A stretch of 64,000 nucleotides of DNA from Doryteuthis pealeii (Eukaryota; Mollusca; Cephalopoda; Myopsida; Loliginidae): the NCBI GenBank assembly GCA_023376005.1, contig CM042157.1, positions 17,016,860 to 17,080,859 of the forward strand, given 5' to 3'. The translations under genes were made by a program, and so were the position numbers. Under the pieces are notes generated by a model. It was given only the letters and a program-made list of their open reading frames with translations, had not been told where the DNA came from and made no database searches. Of the stretch, positions 20,540 through 31,559 are shown piece by piece. The first letter of the stretch is position 1; the number at the start of each line of letters is the position of its first letter.

Positions 20540-21018
20540 CAATTTTTTTTATAAACACATTTTTCTATTTAACCCATAGATCGGACCCTAACAGGGACTA
20601 CCACTCCGGGTCAGAGTGGACCAAGGAGCATGATAAAGGTTGCTCCACATTCCCCAGACCTCCAGAACTGGAACCTTACCATCAGTTAGAGTTTAACGTC
20701 ATAACCAGAACATGAAGACCCTCAGCCACAGCCTTCTAGCATCCATATGATAAAAAGGGTTGGGACTTGCCATAAGGGCAATAGGGCTGGAACAATCATA
20801 TAGGTGCTAGGGCTTGACATGGCCTCTCCGACCGCCCGTCTAGCCTAAGTACGGATCTAAGTGGAGTATTGCAGGTAATGGACTGCTCATCCACTAAGAC
20901 TCTATCCTTAAGCATCACGGGTCGCCAGCCACGGTCAACAGGTGGCCCCATTTGGGGGAGTTTTACCCCTCTGCAGAGGAGCAGTCAGCGTATTCCAACG
21001 CCTCAGCCGACAGGCAGA
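20540..21018 (-). repeat. X-family retroposon, most of length
   Basis: From TACTCAATTTTTTTTATAAA and AACCCATAGATCGGACCCTA through GGTCAGAGTGGACCA, CTTCTAGCATCCATATGATA and CCGACCGCCCGTCTAG to GCCGACAGG. A short internal deletion is present before CCTCTCCGACC. Confidence 0.8.
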
Positions 21019-21746
21019 AAAATCCAAATAATACAGATTAATAAAATCAACTAAAACACTAAAAAAAACATGCTATCACTTAATCTCCAATGAAAGTCAC
21101 CACTTATTACTATTTTGAAAAACCAAATGAATACAATATAATAATAAAAATATCAAAATACAAAGATAAAAAAAATATAGATAAAAAAGAAATTCAAGTT
21201 TTAAAAGTGTCGAAAAGTTAAAGATGATATAATAAAATGATAATGATACCCTGACAATGAAAAAAAAACTTTTGAATAAGAACTATCTTTTCAAATCACT
21301 GAATATACCAGACGAATACGAAATGGGAGGTTAAAAAATAGACTTTAAAGTAAAAAAAAAAAGAAACATTTAAAAAATAAAGGCAAAATAAATATGAAAG
21401 TTTAGGAATATAAAACAAAAAAAAAGAAAATGAAAATCATTTTGCTTCAAATGAAAAAGGAACCCAGTTAAAATACATCAAGTGATATAGCAAAAGAAAA
21501 CTAGAAATTAATAAATTAAAAATCTAAGACAGTCGCTTTGAAAAAAATATTGGAAAACATGGCGGACTTTTACGTCAGCAAAAAAAAAAAATCGAAAAAA
21601 AAATGAACAGCGGCAAATATATTCTAACCAAATGTAAACTTTAGCGTCGTCTTTATAAACAGTTCGTTTAACTTGGATAATAATATATATTATTACATAA
21701 TATCATCTATGTCCTTTTCTTTACATTTTTTATTTGAGCTAACATT

Positions 21747-22135
21747 AAACGACGCTTTATAAGACTCTTTATGCATTATTTGGTTATTAGAATTTTATGT
21801 TTTATATTATTTAGACTATTTACTCTATTTTCCACATATTCATTGTTATTTTGGTTGGATTCTAACAAAGCGATTAGAGAAAAAGCTAGATGGGAGTTAC
21901 TCAAGGATGCTACGTGCAGACTTGAACAAATCTTGGAAACGACGCTTTATGATACTCTCTATGCATTATTTAGTTATTAGAATTTTATGTTTTATATTAT
22001 TTCGACGATTTACTCTATTTTCCACATATTCATTGTTATTTTCGTTGGATTCTAACAAAGCGCTTTAAGAAAAAAGCTTGATGGGAATTACTCAAGGATG
22101 CTGCGTGCAGACTTGAGCAAATCTTACAAATAGTG
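21747..22135 (+). repeat. tandem duplication, 190-base period, of a LINE fragment
   Basis: AAACGACGCTTTAT starts both units (21747 and 21937). Each contains an AT-rich part and ends with LINE coding sequence: GATTAGAGAAAAAGCTAGATG and GGAGTTACTCAAGGATGCT, i.e. RLEKKLDGSYSRMLRADL. The copies differ at scattered sites. Confidence 0.8.
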
Positions 22136-22258
22136 CCCCACAAAAAAAAACACAGATGTACGGTTACTTACCTCCTATCGCACAAACTATCCGAGTAAGA
22201 CGAGTAAGGTATGCTCAACACTTGGAGAAGCAAGGACGAACTCAAGTTGTCGAGTGTG
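22062..22258 (+). pseudogene. LINE ORF2 C-terminal fragment
   Basis: Conceptual pieces KLDGNYSRMLRADLSKSY, then QMYGYLPPIAQTIRVRRV and RYAQHLEKQ. The same region as 7650-7790 (QLYGHLSPISQTI…RRTRHAGHCW). Frameshifts occur in the A-run near 22143. The X-family end follows directly. Confidence 0.65.
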
Positions 22259-22405
22259 TAAATCACAGACTGTTCAGCCACCATGATTCCGTCCTTAAGC
22301 ATCACGGGTCTCAACTCATAGCGAATAGGTGGCCCCATTGGGGGTCTTATCTCTCTGCAAAGGTACAATTGACGTTTTATAAGGCCCAGGCGACAGGGCT
22401 TAAAA
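22255..22405 (-). repeat. X-family 5' region
   Basis: ACTGTTCAGCCACCATGATT … TTAAGCATCACGGG … GGCGACAGGG, the constant 5' end on the minus strand. Confidence 0.7.
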
Positions 22406-22590
22406 TTGTGCCGATGACTTGGGGGTTCTCTTGATCTGTTTCTTAATCCGTCCCTATATGCCACCGCTCTTGGCAAGTCCTACAAACGACATCCAGCATC
22501 CATACAGAGCTGATAAATATGTTGTATACCCCTTATAACACATCAGGTATATAAATCGTGAGAGAGGGAGAGACAGACAGGTAGAGTAGT

Positions 22591-22806
22591 GTTGGATTTT
22601 GTGTCAAGTATTCAGCTCTGTTACAAGCTGAATGCATAACTAACTCTAGAGTGTTGGTAGGTGGTTTATATACAGCTTTGGGTTATTCCACTATGAACTC
22701 TGGCAAGTTCACTTCCTGGGTTTTGATTGGCTGATGGCATTCAGCGTGAGTAAAGATATGGATAAGTACCCACTCTTCAGCCATCACTTTGCACTATGCC
22801 AGCAGC
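22591..22806 (+). repeat. first copy of a ~215-base direct repeat (possible LTR start)
   Basis: TGTTGGATTTTGTGTCAAGT … GGTTTTGATTGGCTGATGG … CTATGCCAGCAGCAT, repeated at 22902-23122. A 95-base insert of X/S1-like scraps separates the two. Confidence 0.8.
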
Positions 22807-22901
22807 ATCAATCAATCAGCTGGTCACGTCAAGCCCTAGCACCTATATGATTATAGCTAAATTAGTAGAACAAGCTGGACTCTTTAACTGTTCGCAGCGC
22901 C

Positions 22902-23478
22902 ATGTTGGATTTTATGTCAAGTATTCAGCTCTGTTACAAAATGAATGCAAAACTAACTCTAGAGTGTTGGTAGGTGGTTTATATCCAGCTTTGGGTTATT
23001 CCATTATGAACTCTGGCAAGTTCACTTCCTGGGTTTTGATTGGCTGATGGTTTTCAGGGTGAGTAAAGATATGGATAAGTATCCACTCTTCAGCCATCAG
23101 TCTGCACTATGCCAGCAGCATGCAAGGACTGTATTTAAGTTGCAGCTTGCATGTTGTTCTTGTCTGCTAACTCGACGATAGTTAGAATCTCACTGCAATA
23201 GTGAGTATTGTATTATTTTTATGATTACTGGGGGATGACTTCTACAAGTAGTAGAAATGGGATGATGATAATGATGAGATGAGGATCTTACTTGTTAATA
23301 TCTGCTTACTTCGTCTAACTCGGGCGGGCTCCATGTTCTTCTGGTTGGGCTTACTTCTCTTCAGAACTTATCTTGGAGGTTGATCTTTGTTGATTACTTC
23401 GGGCTGCCATCTCTTGTTTTGAATTACTTAACAAACGAAACTTGTTGTTTTCTTCTAAATCTTTATTTCAGCAACCCA
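22902..23478 (+). mobile_element. candidate LTR (solo or 5' LTR)
   Basis: Starts TGTTGGATTTTATG, contains an inverted CCAAT box (TTTTGATTGGCTGATGG), a TATA-like TATTTAAG at about 23135 and a T-rich 3' part ending TTTATTTCAGCA. The following GATTCCGGCGCGGGGG is GC-rich, as leader DNA can be. No gag or pol is seen. The alternative is a promoter-like piece of unique DNA duplicated locally. Confidence 0.35.
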
Positions 23479-23499
23479 TCCCATGATTCCGGCGCGGGG

Positions 23500-24430
23500 G
23501 AGAGAGCGACTCTCAGAGCGGACAATAGTGTCCGTGCTCCTTGAAGGTCTGTTCACATCTCAAGCTAAAACTATCTTATGCCTAATCGTGCGATTTCAAA
23601 GGGTCAATTAAAAAGGTTATTAACCGTCAATAACTATCGGGTAACTTTCCATAGGGCCTCGTTGTTCTGAATCTAACGGACCCCAGTTCAAATATTCTTA
23701 CTACAGGTACGTGCATAAATCATAAGCTGCTTATGAATTATGTAATAACTATAACTGTTTGCTTGTTGGTGTGTCCAAATGAACTTTGCTTATGAGTTGT
23801 TATGTTTCCCCCTTTGACCCTATAATTTTTTCAAAGTAATAATTAAAGTAATTTTTTTTTAAAATCTATTTTAAAACATGACATTCAATTTTAATCTTTT
23901 TTTTACATCCAAGAAAATAATTTTAAGACACATTATGTACGAATCTTATTTACATTTTTTTAAATAAATCAAATAATCATCTCATGTTTCTCCTCACTCG
24001 ATAAATCTCAAGTAGATTTTTGAGCTTTGTAAATTGAAAAAGAAAACTTTCAAAATTTAAATATTAAAACTAACTGTAAATCACGTAAATTTCTGGTTCT
24101 ATTTACTGTCGTTAAGGGGGATCACAGGAAAAACTTCGAAAAGTCAAATAATGATCCGATCTTAATAAAACTTTCAGTATATAGAGTTATAGATTTTTTA
24201 AAAAGATAAGTATTTTTAGATAATTGCGACCAGGAAGAAAGTTAGTTTGCAAAGCAAATTACATTTTAGAAAAAATAGATAAAATGGACAAAAAAACACG
24301 CTGCTTGAAAACCAACGGTAACAATCGCACCTTAAATGTTTTGTACACTAATAAATAGATACAGCTCATACACACGTAATCGAGCACATATCTGTGTGTA
24401 TATGAGCGTGTGTGTATAAGCGTGTATGAG
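23500..24430. other. unclassified AT-rich DNA
   Basis: Nothing recognisable: no repeat family, no sizeable frame, no RNA gene. A short (GTGTGT) stretch leads into the (CT)n array. Confidence 0.4.
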
Positions 24431-24434
24431 TATG

Positions 24435-24436
<2 letters not shown>

Positions 24437-24491
<55 letters not shown>
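24437..24491. repeat. (CT)n microsatellite
   Basis: Pure CT. Confidence 0.95.
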
Positions 24492-24494
<3 letters not shown>

Positions 24495-24534
24495 GTCACG
24501 ATGTTGCATGAGGTTTTCCGGAATCAGAAACACC

Positions 24535-24606
24535 ACAGTCCATCAGCTGTATGACCACTTACCACTCATCTCACAGACCTTCCGAGTGAGATGAACAAGA
24601 AAAGCC
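24535..24606 (+). pseudogene. LINE ORF2 fragment (short)
   Basis: Reads QLYDHLPLISQTFRVR then a stop and TRKAM, matching the QLYGHLSPISQTI.VRRTRHA stretch of the relic at 7566-7981. Confidence 0.5.
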
Positions 24607-24761
24607 ATGGGACATAGCCACATTTATCATTACAGATTCTAGATATCGGGGAGCAGACCAGCAGCCGTAAGATATCGAGCAGAATCAGATCCAACTCGGC
24701 ACTGGAGAGAAACGAGAGATAAAATAGTTTGTCTCCTTTTTTTTTTCTTCTCTTTTTCATC

Positions 24762-24970
24762 ACGTGAAATCCAGGTCCTTCGGTACAGTACTTGTTGACT
24801 GCCTCTCATACGAAGTGTCAGGTGATTTCCTTACAGAACTAGTCGACCGACTCGCGTGCATCACCATTCACCTGTCGCAAAGGTCATCCGGTTATTTCTA
24901 TTACAAGTCGCGCAACTTTGTGTCACTCACATTCATGATCTGTCAAAGTCTGGCTGAGGGCCCCTCTTTC
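24762..24970 (-). repeat. Y-family repeat, inverted copy
   Basis: Reverse complement of the 5310-5545 repeat with moderate divergence. On its own strand it ends CACGTG then an A/G-rich tail (24725-24760), parallel to the (AAG)n tail of the other copy. The 136-codon plus-strand frame across it is not conserved in the other copy. Confidence 0.55.
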
Positions 24971-25020
24971 TCAGGCACTGCAGGAGAAGCAATGACGAAC
25001 AATCAATATCCAATGGTCCC

Positions 25021-25021
25021 C

Positions 25022-25070
<49 letters not shown>

Positions 25071-25081
25071 TTCCTCTCTCT
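25021..25081. repeat. (CT)n microsatellite
   Basis: CT repeats with TCCT and TTTCC interruptions. Confidence 0.95.
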
Positions 25082-25283
25082 ACTATCAAGGATGTTCACG
25101 TTATCATTCTTTCATTTGTCGCCTTAAACGAACATAGCGAGTTGCCTCTGATCGGTATCTCAAGAGGTACATAAAAATGTTGGTGGGAGGGGAGAAATAA
25201 ACAATGTCTTTCAATTACACGCTGCGGCGTAATAATAAAATAACAATTTTCTTCAGCGTAACTCATTTAGAAAAATGGCCGAG

Positions 25284-25430
25284 TATCAAAAAAAAAAAAA
25301 GAAAAGAAAGAAAGAAAGAAAGAACAGAAGAGAGAAAGAATAAAGAAAGAAAGAAATACAGAAAGAATAAAGAATGAATAAAAAAGAAAGAAGAAGGAAA
25401 GAAAGAAAGACAAAACAAGAAATAGAATGA

Positions 25431-25462
<32 letters not shown>

Positions 25463-25474
25463 AAAATACAGAAC

Positions 25475-25536
<62 letters not shown>

Positions 25537-25985
25537 AAAGAAAGAAAGAAAGAAAGAACGACCAGAGAGGGAAAGAACACAAGAAGGAAGACTGAGAGGA
25601 ACAGTTTTAAAGAATAAAAGCAAGCAAGAAAGAAAGAAAGTAAAAAAAAATACAGAACAAGAAAGAGATAGAAAGAGAGAGAAAGAGAGAAAGAAGAAAG
25701 AAAGAAAGAATGAGAGAAAGAACAACAAGAGAGAGAATAAACGCAAGAAGAAAAACTAAGAGGAACAGTAGAGAGAAATACAGAACAAGAAAGAGATAGA
25801 AAGAGAGAGAAAGAAAGAAAGAATGAAAGAAAGAAAGAAAGAAAGAATGAGAGTAAAAAAGAGCAAGAGAGGGAATGAAAGCAAGAAAGAAAGACAGAAA
25901 GAAAAAATAGAGAACAGGAAAGAGAGAGAGATGGGAGAGAGAGAGAGATAAAGAAGAAAGAAGAAAGAAAGAAAGAAAGAAAGAA
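25284..25985. repeat. polypurine tract, (GAAA)n/(GA)n, ~700 bases
   Basis: Almost pure purine on the plus strand. Repeated higher-order blocks are visible, for example AGAGGAACAGT at 25596 and 25759, and AACAAGAAAGAGATAGAAAG at 25657 and 25785. Antisense frames up to 248 codons (Ser/Leu/Phe) exist because pyrimidine-only strands cannot form stops. Confidence 0.95.
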
Positions 25986-26519
25986 ACTCGCTACTCCCAG
26001 CCACGCCAACGCACCACCTACCCACCCCTCTTGAAATAACAGCCATTACGTTAAATAAACCAGATCAGTTCTTATCTGCTCAACAACGACGTCTCTCTTG
26101 TTACGCACCAATCTGTTTATCTTTCATTATTTTTATAAGTTGTCGACTTGGCCCGCCGCCAGGCTTCACGCTTCGCTGAGAAAATTTTCAAGATTATTTA
26201 TTTGCTACTTGTTATATCGCAACAACGCCACGCAAGATCGCTGTATTATTCACAATTAGACTGAAGCAATATGGAAGTGAGACATGTGGCCCAAAGGGTC
26301 TGACTGTTTAAAACTGCACAGCAAATTGTCTCAACTTAAACAATTATCATCTACTTTTATATAAAAGACAATGTGACGATATATATATACAAGGGAAAAT
26401 GAGAAAGTCTATTGCTATGGTAACACAGGGTATTAATCGAGTAGAGTGAAGAAAGAAAGAAAGAATGGGGAGAATGAATCAAAGAGACAAATCATGGAGA
26501 AAGGCAATGGAAACAGAGT

Positions 26520-27071
26520 GAGTGATAGAGAGAGAGGGGGGAGAGAAAGAGGAGAGAGAGAGAGAGAAAGCCAGATGAAAGAGAGAGAATGTGTGTGAGG
26601 GAAGAAAGAGGAGAGAGAGAGAGAAAGCCAGATGAAAGAGAGAGAATGTGTGTGAGGGGAAGAAAGAGGAGAGAGAGAGAGAAAGCCAGATGAAGAGAGA
26701 GAATGTGTGTGAGGGGAAGAAAGAGGAGAGAGAGAGAGAAAGCCAGATGAAAGAGAGAGAATATGTGTGAGGGGAAGGAGGGAGAATGTGTGAAGGGGTG
26801 AGGGAAAGCGTAAGAAGAGAGAGATAGAGAGAGAGAGAGAAAGTGAGAGAGAGAGAAAGCCAGATGAAAGAGAGAGAATGTGTGTGAGGGGAAGGGGGGA
26901 GAATGTGTGTGAGGGGAAGGGGGGAGAATGTGAAGGGTGAGGGAAAGTGTAAGAAGAGAGAGAGAGAGATGGGGAGAGAGAAAGAGGAGAGAGAGAGAAA
27001 GCCAGATGAAAGAGAGAGAATGTGTGTGAGGGGAAGGAGGGAGAGTGTGTGAAGGGGTGAGGGAAAGCGTA

Positions 27072-27110
<39 letters not shown>

Positions 27111-27711
27111 TGAGAGAGAGAGAAAGCCAGATGAAAAGAGAGAATGTGTGTGAGGGGAAGAAGGGAGAATGTGTGAAGGGGAGAGGGAAAGCGTAAGAAG
27201 AGAGAGAGAGAGAGAGAGAAAAGTGAAGAGAGAGAAAGCCAGATGAAAGAGAGAGAATGTGTGTGAGGGGAAGGAGGGAGAGTGTGTGAAGGGGTGAGGG
27301 AAAGCGTAAGAAGAGAGAGAGAGATAGAGAGATGGGGAGAGAGAGAAAGCCAGATGAGAGAGAGAGAATGTGTGTGAGGGGAAGAAAGAGGAGAGAGAGA
27401 GAGACAGCCAGATGAAAGAGAGAGAATGTGTGTGAGGGGAAGAAAGAGGAGAGAGAGAGAGAAAGCCAGATGAAAGAGAGAGAATGTGTGTGAGGGGAAG
27501 GAGGGAGAATGTGTGAAGGGGTGAGGGAAAGCGTAAGAAGAGAGAGAGAGAGAGAAAGTGAGAGAGAGAGAAAGCCAGATGAAAGAGAGAGATAGTGTGT
27601 GAGGGGAAGAAAGAGGAGAGAGAGAGAGAAAGCCAGATGAAAGAGAGAGAATGTGTGTAAGGGGAAGGAGGGAGAATGTGTGAAGGGGAGGGGAAAAGCG
27701 TAAGAAGAGAG

Positions 27712-27742
<31 letters not shown>

Positions 27743-27929
27743 AAAGCCAGATGAAAGAGAGAGAATGTGTGTAAGGGGAAGGAGGGAGCGTGTGTGAAGG
27801 GGTGAGGGAAAGCGTAAGAAGAGAGAGAGAGGGGAGAGAGAGAGAAAGCCAGACGAAAGAGAGAATGTGTGTGAGGGGAAGGAGGGAGAGTGTGTGAAGG
27901 GGTGAGGGAAAGTGTACGAAGAGAGAGAC

Positions 27930-27960
<31 letters not shown>

Positions 27961-28032
27961 AGCGTGTAAGAGAGAGCATGAAGATAGAGAAATAGAAAGC
28001 ATGAGGAAAGAAAGTTGAGCGATAGATAAAGA

Positions 28033-28075
<43 letters not shown>
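26520..28075. repeat. GA-rich minisatellite with about fifteen AGCCAGATGAAAGAG motifs
   Basis: The motif GAAAGCCAGATGAAAGAGAG + AATGTGTGTGAGGGGAAG recurs about fifteen times between 26568 and 27844, with two spacer types. A short one (GAAAGAGGAGAGAGAGAG) gives a ~57-60-base period. A long one (GGAGGGAGAATGTGTGAAGG … GGGAAAGCGTAAGAAGAG) gives ~110-140. All three antisense frames stay open for ~500 codons, so none is evidence of a gene. Confidence 0.95.
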
Positions 28076-28077
<2 letters not shown>

Positions 28078-28080
<3 letters not shown>

Positions 28081-28658
28081 TTGTTTTGTTTTGTTTTACG
28101 GCATATCAACCTCAGTGGGTCATTTAATGCCGACAAAGTATTGAAATAAATTCATTCTTAATTGATACTCAATTTCTTTATAAACACATTTTTTTATTTA
28201 ACCTATAGATGGGACCCTACCATGTACTACCACTCTGTGTCAGAGTGGACCAGGGAGCAATGGTGATGAAGCGGTGCTCACGATTCCCCAGACCTCCAGA
28301 ACAAGTACCTCACCATCACTTAAAGTTTAACGTCATACCCAGGGCATGAAGACCCTCAGTCACGGCCTTCTAGCACCAATATGATAAAAAGGGCTTGGGG
28401 TTTGCCATAAGGGCAATAGGGTTGGGGCAATCATATAAGTGCTAGGGCTTGACGTGACCAGCCGATTGATCGGAGGGCGCCTCTCCGACTGCCCGTCTAG
28501 ACAAAGTAAGGGTTTACGTGGAGTGTTGCAGGTCATGGACTGCTCAACAACCAAGACTTAAGGATCACGGGTCGCCACCCAAGGCCAACAGATGGCCCCA
28601 TTTGGGGGAGACTTACCCCTCTGCAGTAGGTGTATTCTAATGTCTCAACCGACAGGGT
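28078..28658 (-). repeat. X-family retroposon, near full length
   Basis: The tail GTTTTACGGCATATCAACCT lies at the minisatellite border (28085). It runs through all the X blocks to CAACCGACAGGG. One of the cleaner copies for a consensus; the central CTGCAGAGG block is shortened. Confidence 0.85.
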
Positions 28659-28662
28659 GGGG

Positions 28663-28663
<1 letters not shown>

Positions 28664-28698
<35 letters not shown>

Positions 28699-28760
28699 AT
28701 GAATAGAAAGAGAGAGAGAGAGAAAGAAAGAAAACATGAAGAGAAAGAGAAAGAGATAGA
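28664..28760. repeat. (GA)n microsatellite
   Basis: GA with AAAGCATGAA interruptions resembling the end of the preceding minisatellite. Confidence 0.9.
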
Positions 28761-28771
28761 TCGTATATATA

Positions 28772-29118
28772 TATCGTTTTAATGTCAGGAAGAAGACCTT
28801 CCAGACCCTCGTCCGCGAGCTGCTCTATGCTGATGATGCGGATTTCGTTGCCCACACTGAGGATGACATGCAGGAAATAATGAATCTTTTGTCTGATGCA
28901 TGTACCGCTTTTGGACTCACCATCATTCTGGAGAAAATGAATGTGATGTTCACTCCACCACCTGGACAACGGTACGTGGAACCCAACATCTACGTTAAGG
29001 GAACCAGATTGAAGGTGGTTGACTGGTTTGTCTATTTTGCCATCACACTCTCCAGATGTGGATCTCTTGACTCTGAAATTTCCCTAAGGATCGAGAGAGC
29101 AAGCAGGGCCTTCGGTGG
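28772..29118 (+). pseudogene. LINE reverse transcriptase fragment (YADD region)
   Basis: One frame reads …FQTLVRELL, YADDADFVAHTEDDMQ, then a helix-like region, FGLTI, VMFTPPPG, VEPNIYVKGTRLKVVD and LRIERASRAFGGF. YADD is the reverse transcriptase catalytic box C. LTI..EKMNVM is the following thumb-proximal region of non-LTR enzymes. The frame stays open for ~115 codons, but the copy is cut at both sides: upstream fingers/palm and endonuclease are missing, and homology ends at about 29118. Some consensus residues look altered, e.g. WFVYFAITLSR for a usual FVYLGSTLSR. Confidence 0.85.
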
Positions 29119-29590
29119 ATTCGATTTCTCTTTATCAGAAGCCCTGTGTCATTGGTAGTTTTTAGATAATAACACAAGACTTCGATTTACTTAGATCACA
29201 TTTTATTTCGAAATCCCCACCAGACTACCTGCGCAGATCGAGTCGGAGCGTGTATAACACGACTCACCACCGTCGTGGTTTCTCGCCGACTGACTAAAAT
29301 CTATTTCTAATCTAAACCGGAAGAGGGTCACCTCCACCGATTCTCACGGTATCCACCGGAAAGGATCAGGTTGAGGTCAAGCCTTGTCACTCATCCTTCA
29401 AGGCCGTGGGCTGCAACTTATAACAGCCATTTTGATTTCTACACTACTGTACATAATCTTAGGAATCTAATAATTATGTAACACTATCGACTGTGCCAAA
29501 AAGTGCGGAACGGTCCAACACAACCCTTCACCACAATAAACAAATCACTGTGTGGGTTGTTCACCGAATGAACACTCATGCGTCGAAAAT
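29119..29590. other. unclassified DNA after the LINE fragment
   Basis: No family recognised. The GC content is higher than its surroundings (29215-29400). Confidence 0.4.
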
Positions 29591-29611
29591 CGACGGGAGA
29601 GTCCATTTTTT

Positions 29612-30128
29612 TTATATGACGCACGGGCATATAAGACCCCACCCCCATTTCAGCAGGTCAGATTCGGAGAAAAAAGTTTTTACAAGTAGTATATTTAATT
29701 TGCTAATTAAATCAAATTGTCGTAGGTCATACAGCAGTGTGTCATACATCTGGCAGCGCTGGCAACGATCATACCATAGTTTTATTCCTCGCCACCAGAT
29801 GGCATTACTGGTAAGTCAGAGCGCCGATCAGCTGATGTTTATAGACTCAAGTCACAGCATTTCAGATTGGATTGCTTTCATTTTTACGAATTCATTTTTA
29901 TAGCACCGGTAATAATACAATGATACCAGTAATAAAATAAGGATGCATGGAGTTTAGGGTAGGTAAAAGTACTGAGCATAAAGCTGGGTTAGTGAGCATC
30001 ATAGAGAAGATCAGCCTAGGCCTACTGGAGGTCTCAAAGTTCACCTACGATGTATAAGACGCAGGGCAATTTTTTGAGCCGAAATTTTGGGGAAAAAAGG
30101 TGCGTCCTATTTGCCGTCAAATACGGTA
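29612..30128. mobile_element. DNA transposon/MITE, TIR family M (one end truncated)
   Basis: The right end TTGCCGTCAAATACGGTA and the repeated TATAAGACGCA / ATATGACGCACGGGCATATA subterminal motif match the complete copies at 34744-34985 and 39316-39654. The left end lacks the terminal TACCGTATTTG. The 136-codon frame overlapping it (29493-29903) has no recognisable domain. Confidence 0.6.
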
Positions 30129-30265
30129 AATAGTACAGAGTGGTGAAGTGTAGTCGTCTAAAAGGAAGCCATTGATATTGTGTAATCTGTCATCAACATC
30201 TACTTTAGCATGTACACTATTACTACCACGTTCTTCACATTCGCTTAAAGATAATATTAAATAAT

Positions 30266-30290
30266 ATTCTTCTTCTTCTTCTTCTTCTTC

Positions 30291-30334
<44 letters not shown>

Positions 30335-30338
30335 TCAC
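30266..30338. repeat. (TTC)n(TTA)n microsatellite, LINE tail
   Basis: On the minus strand this is the (TAA)n(GAA)n 3' tail of the adjoining LINE fragment. Confidence 0.85.
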
Positions 30339-30339
30339 T

Positions 30340-30497
30340 CCTTGTGAGTTTTTCACACCAGCGTTAGCTGATTGTCTTTCACTGGAGAGTGAGTGACAAC
30401 GAGTCCCCTCAGGTTTCAAGGACTGAGTATTCAACCGATCTTAACATATCTGGATAGTCTCAACTCTTCCTCTGATTTCCAATTCCTCCAGTCTGTT
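30340..30497 (-). pseudogene. LINE (second family) extreme C-terminus, copy 1
   Basis: Minus-strand reading resembles LEELEIRGRVETIQ…SLSSERQSANAGVK, the same end as copy 2 but shorter and shifted. It ends in (TAA)n. Confidence 0.6.
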
Positions 30498-30547
30498 TAT
30501 TATTATTATTATTATTATTATATTATTATTATTATTATTATTATTAT

Positions 30548-30878
30548 TTTCTCCTTTTGAGTTTTCACATCAGCATTAGCTGATGGTCTTTCACTGGAGT
30601 CTGAGTGACAGCAAGTCTCCTCAGGTCTCCATGACTCTTCTGAGTATTCTGGCAGATTGCAGCAGTGCAGTGTTCTGAATGGTTTCAATTCTTCCTCTGA
30701 TTTCCAAACTTTGCAAACCCTTTTCCAATCCTTTTGGGACTGTTCCAAGTGCACCAACTACAATTGGTATCACTTTCACTTTCATATTCCATAACTTTTT
30801 CAGTTCTCTGGCAAGGTCCAGATATTTGTCCATTTTTTCATTTTCCTTTAGCTTCACCCTGTGATCTGCTGGAACTAT
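30548..30878 (-). pseudogene. LINE (second family) C-terminus, copy 2
   Basis: Minus-strand frame 30857-30621 reads KMDKYLDLARELKKLW, KVKVIPIVVGALGTVP, GLEKGLQSLEIRGRIETIQ and ALLQSARILRRVMET. This is the widely found C-terminal segment of animal LINE polyproteins (…VIPIVIGALGTVPKGLE… SARILRRVLE). The 3' tail is (TAA)n at 30497-30547. 5'-truncated; no reverse transcriptase remains. Confidence 0.8.
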
Positions 30879-30905
30879 TATTATTTATTATTATTATTAT
30901 TATTA
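30879..30905. repeat. (TTA)n, one half of a LINE tail split by a Helitron
   Basis: TTA units continue at 31542-31559 on the other side of the Helitron, consistent with insertion into the tail of the LINE copy at 31560. Confidence 0.75.
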
Positions 30906-31541
30906 TTAGCAAATATATGCACCCTCCGGGTGCAAGTATTTTAGTTAAATTTTATAAAATATATTAAATTAGAAAGGCTAATGAAACTGAATAAGAATGT
31001 AGATAAAAAGATTTTGAACAGAGGGGGTATGATTGAAAAATAGAACAACTTTGAAACTAACTCTTCCATCATTTTCCCTTACTCCCGTCTTTCATTGGTA
31101 AATGTTCCTAATTAAACTGTTTAGTTAAAATAGGAAGTAAAGAATAATATTACAGTTATTTCTTCTTGTTAAGGGATTTATCTTAAGATTTATTGAAGAT
31201 ATTTTTGCTCATATTCAATAAGATAAAACCAAACAATTAGAAATCAATATTACTAAGCATATATTTATCAAAATCAATTTTTAAGATCAATATGCAAATT
31301 AGCCTTCCCATTCATACTGTAAACCTCTATTTTGTTGTATATATAAATACAATTGCATGTTATTTGTATGTAGATATGGTCAACAGTGTAAGTAATGTAA
31401 AACAATTTTATTAATAATTGAGGTTTAAATAAAAATAAAATCATGGAGAATATGATGTAAATAACTAAAGGAATTGTGAGTTGTATAGTAATATAGTTTC
31501 GGTTACAAACAGACAAACCCACAATCTCCATTATAATAAGA
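30906..31541 (-). mobile_element. non-autonomous Helitron, family H1, full length
   Basis: 636 bases, the same length as 2722-3357. On the minus strand it starts TCTTATTATAATGGAG and ends hairpin GCACCC-GGA-GGGTGC, ATATATTTG, CTAA. Flanks are A and T inside (TTA)n. The CTAA terminus is an allowed CTRR variant. Confidence 0.9.
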
Positions 31542-31559
31542 TTATTATTATTATTATTA

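Noticed and set aside
25263..26009. 248-codon minus-strand frame
   Set aside because: Lies in a polypurine/polypyrimidine tract; Ser-Leu-Phe repeats only.
26433..28136. Open frames of 567, 507 and 495 codons on the minus strand
   Set aside because: All three frames of a pyrimidine-only repeat are open; the translations are Ser/Leu/His-rich repeats following the minisatellite period.
29493..29903. 136-codon frame
   Set aside because: Overlaps a MITE relic and its flank; no recognised domain and not preserved in other copies of the family.
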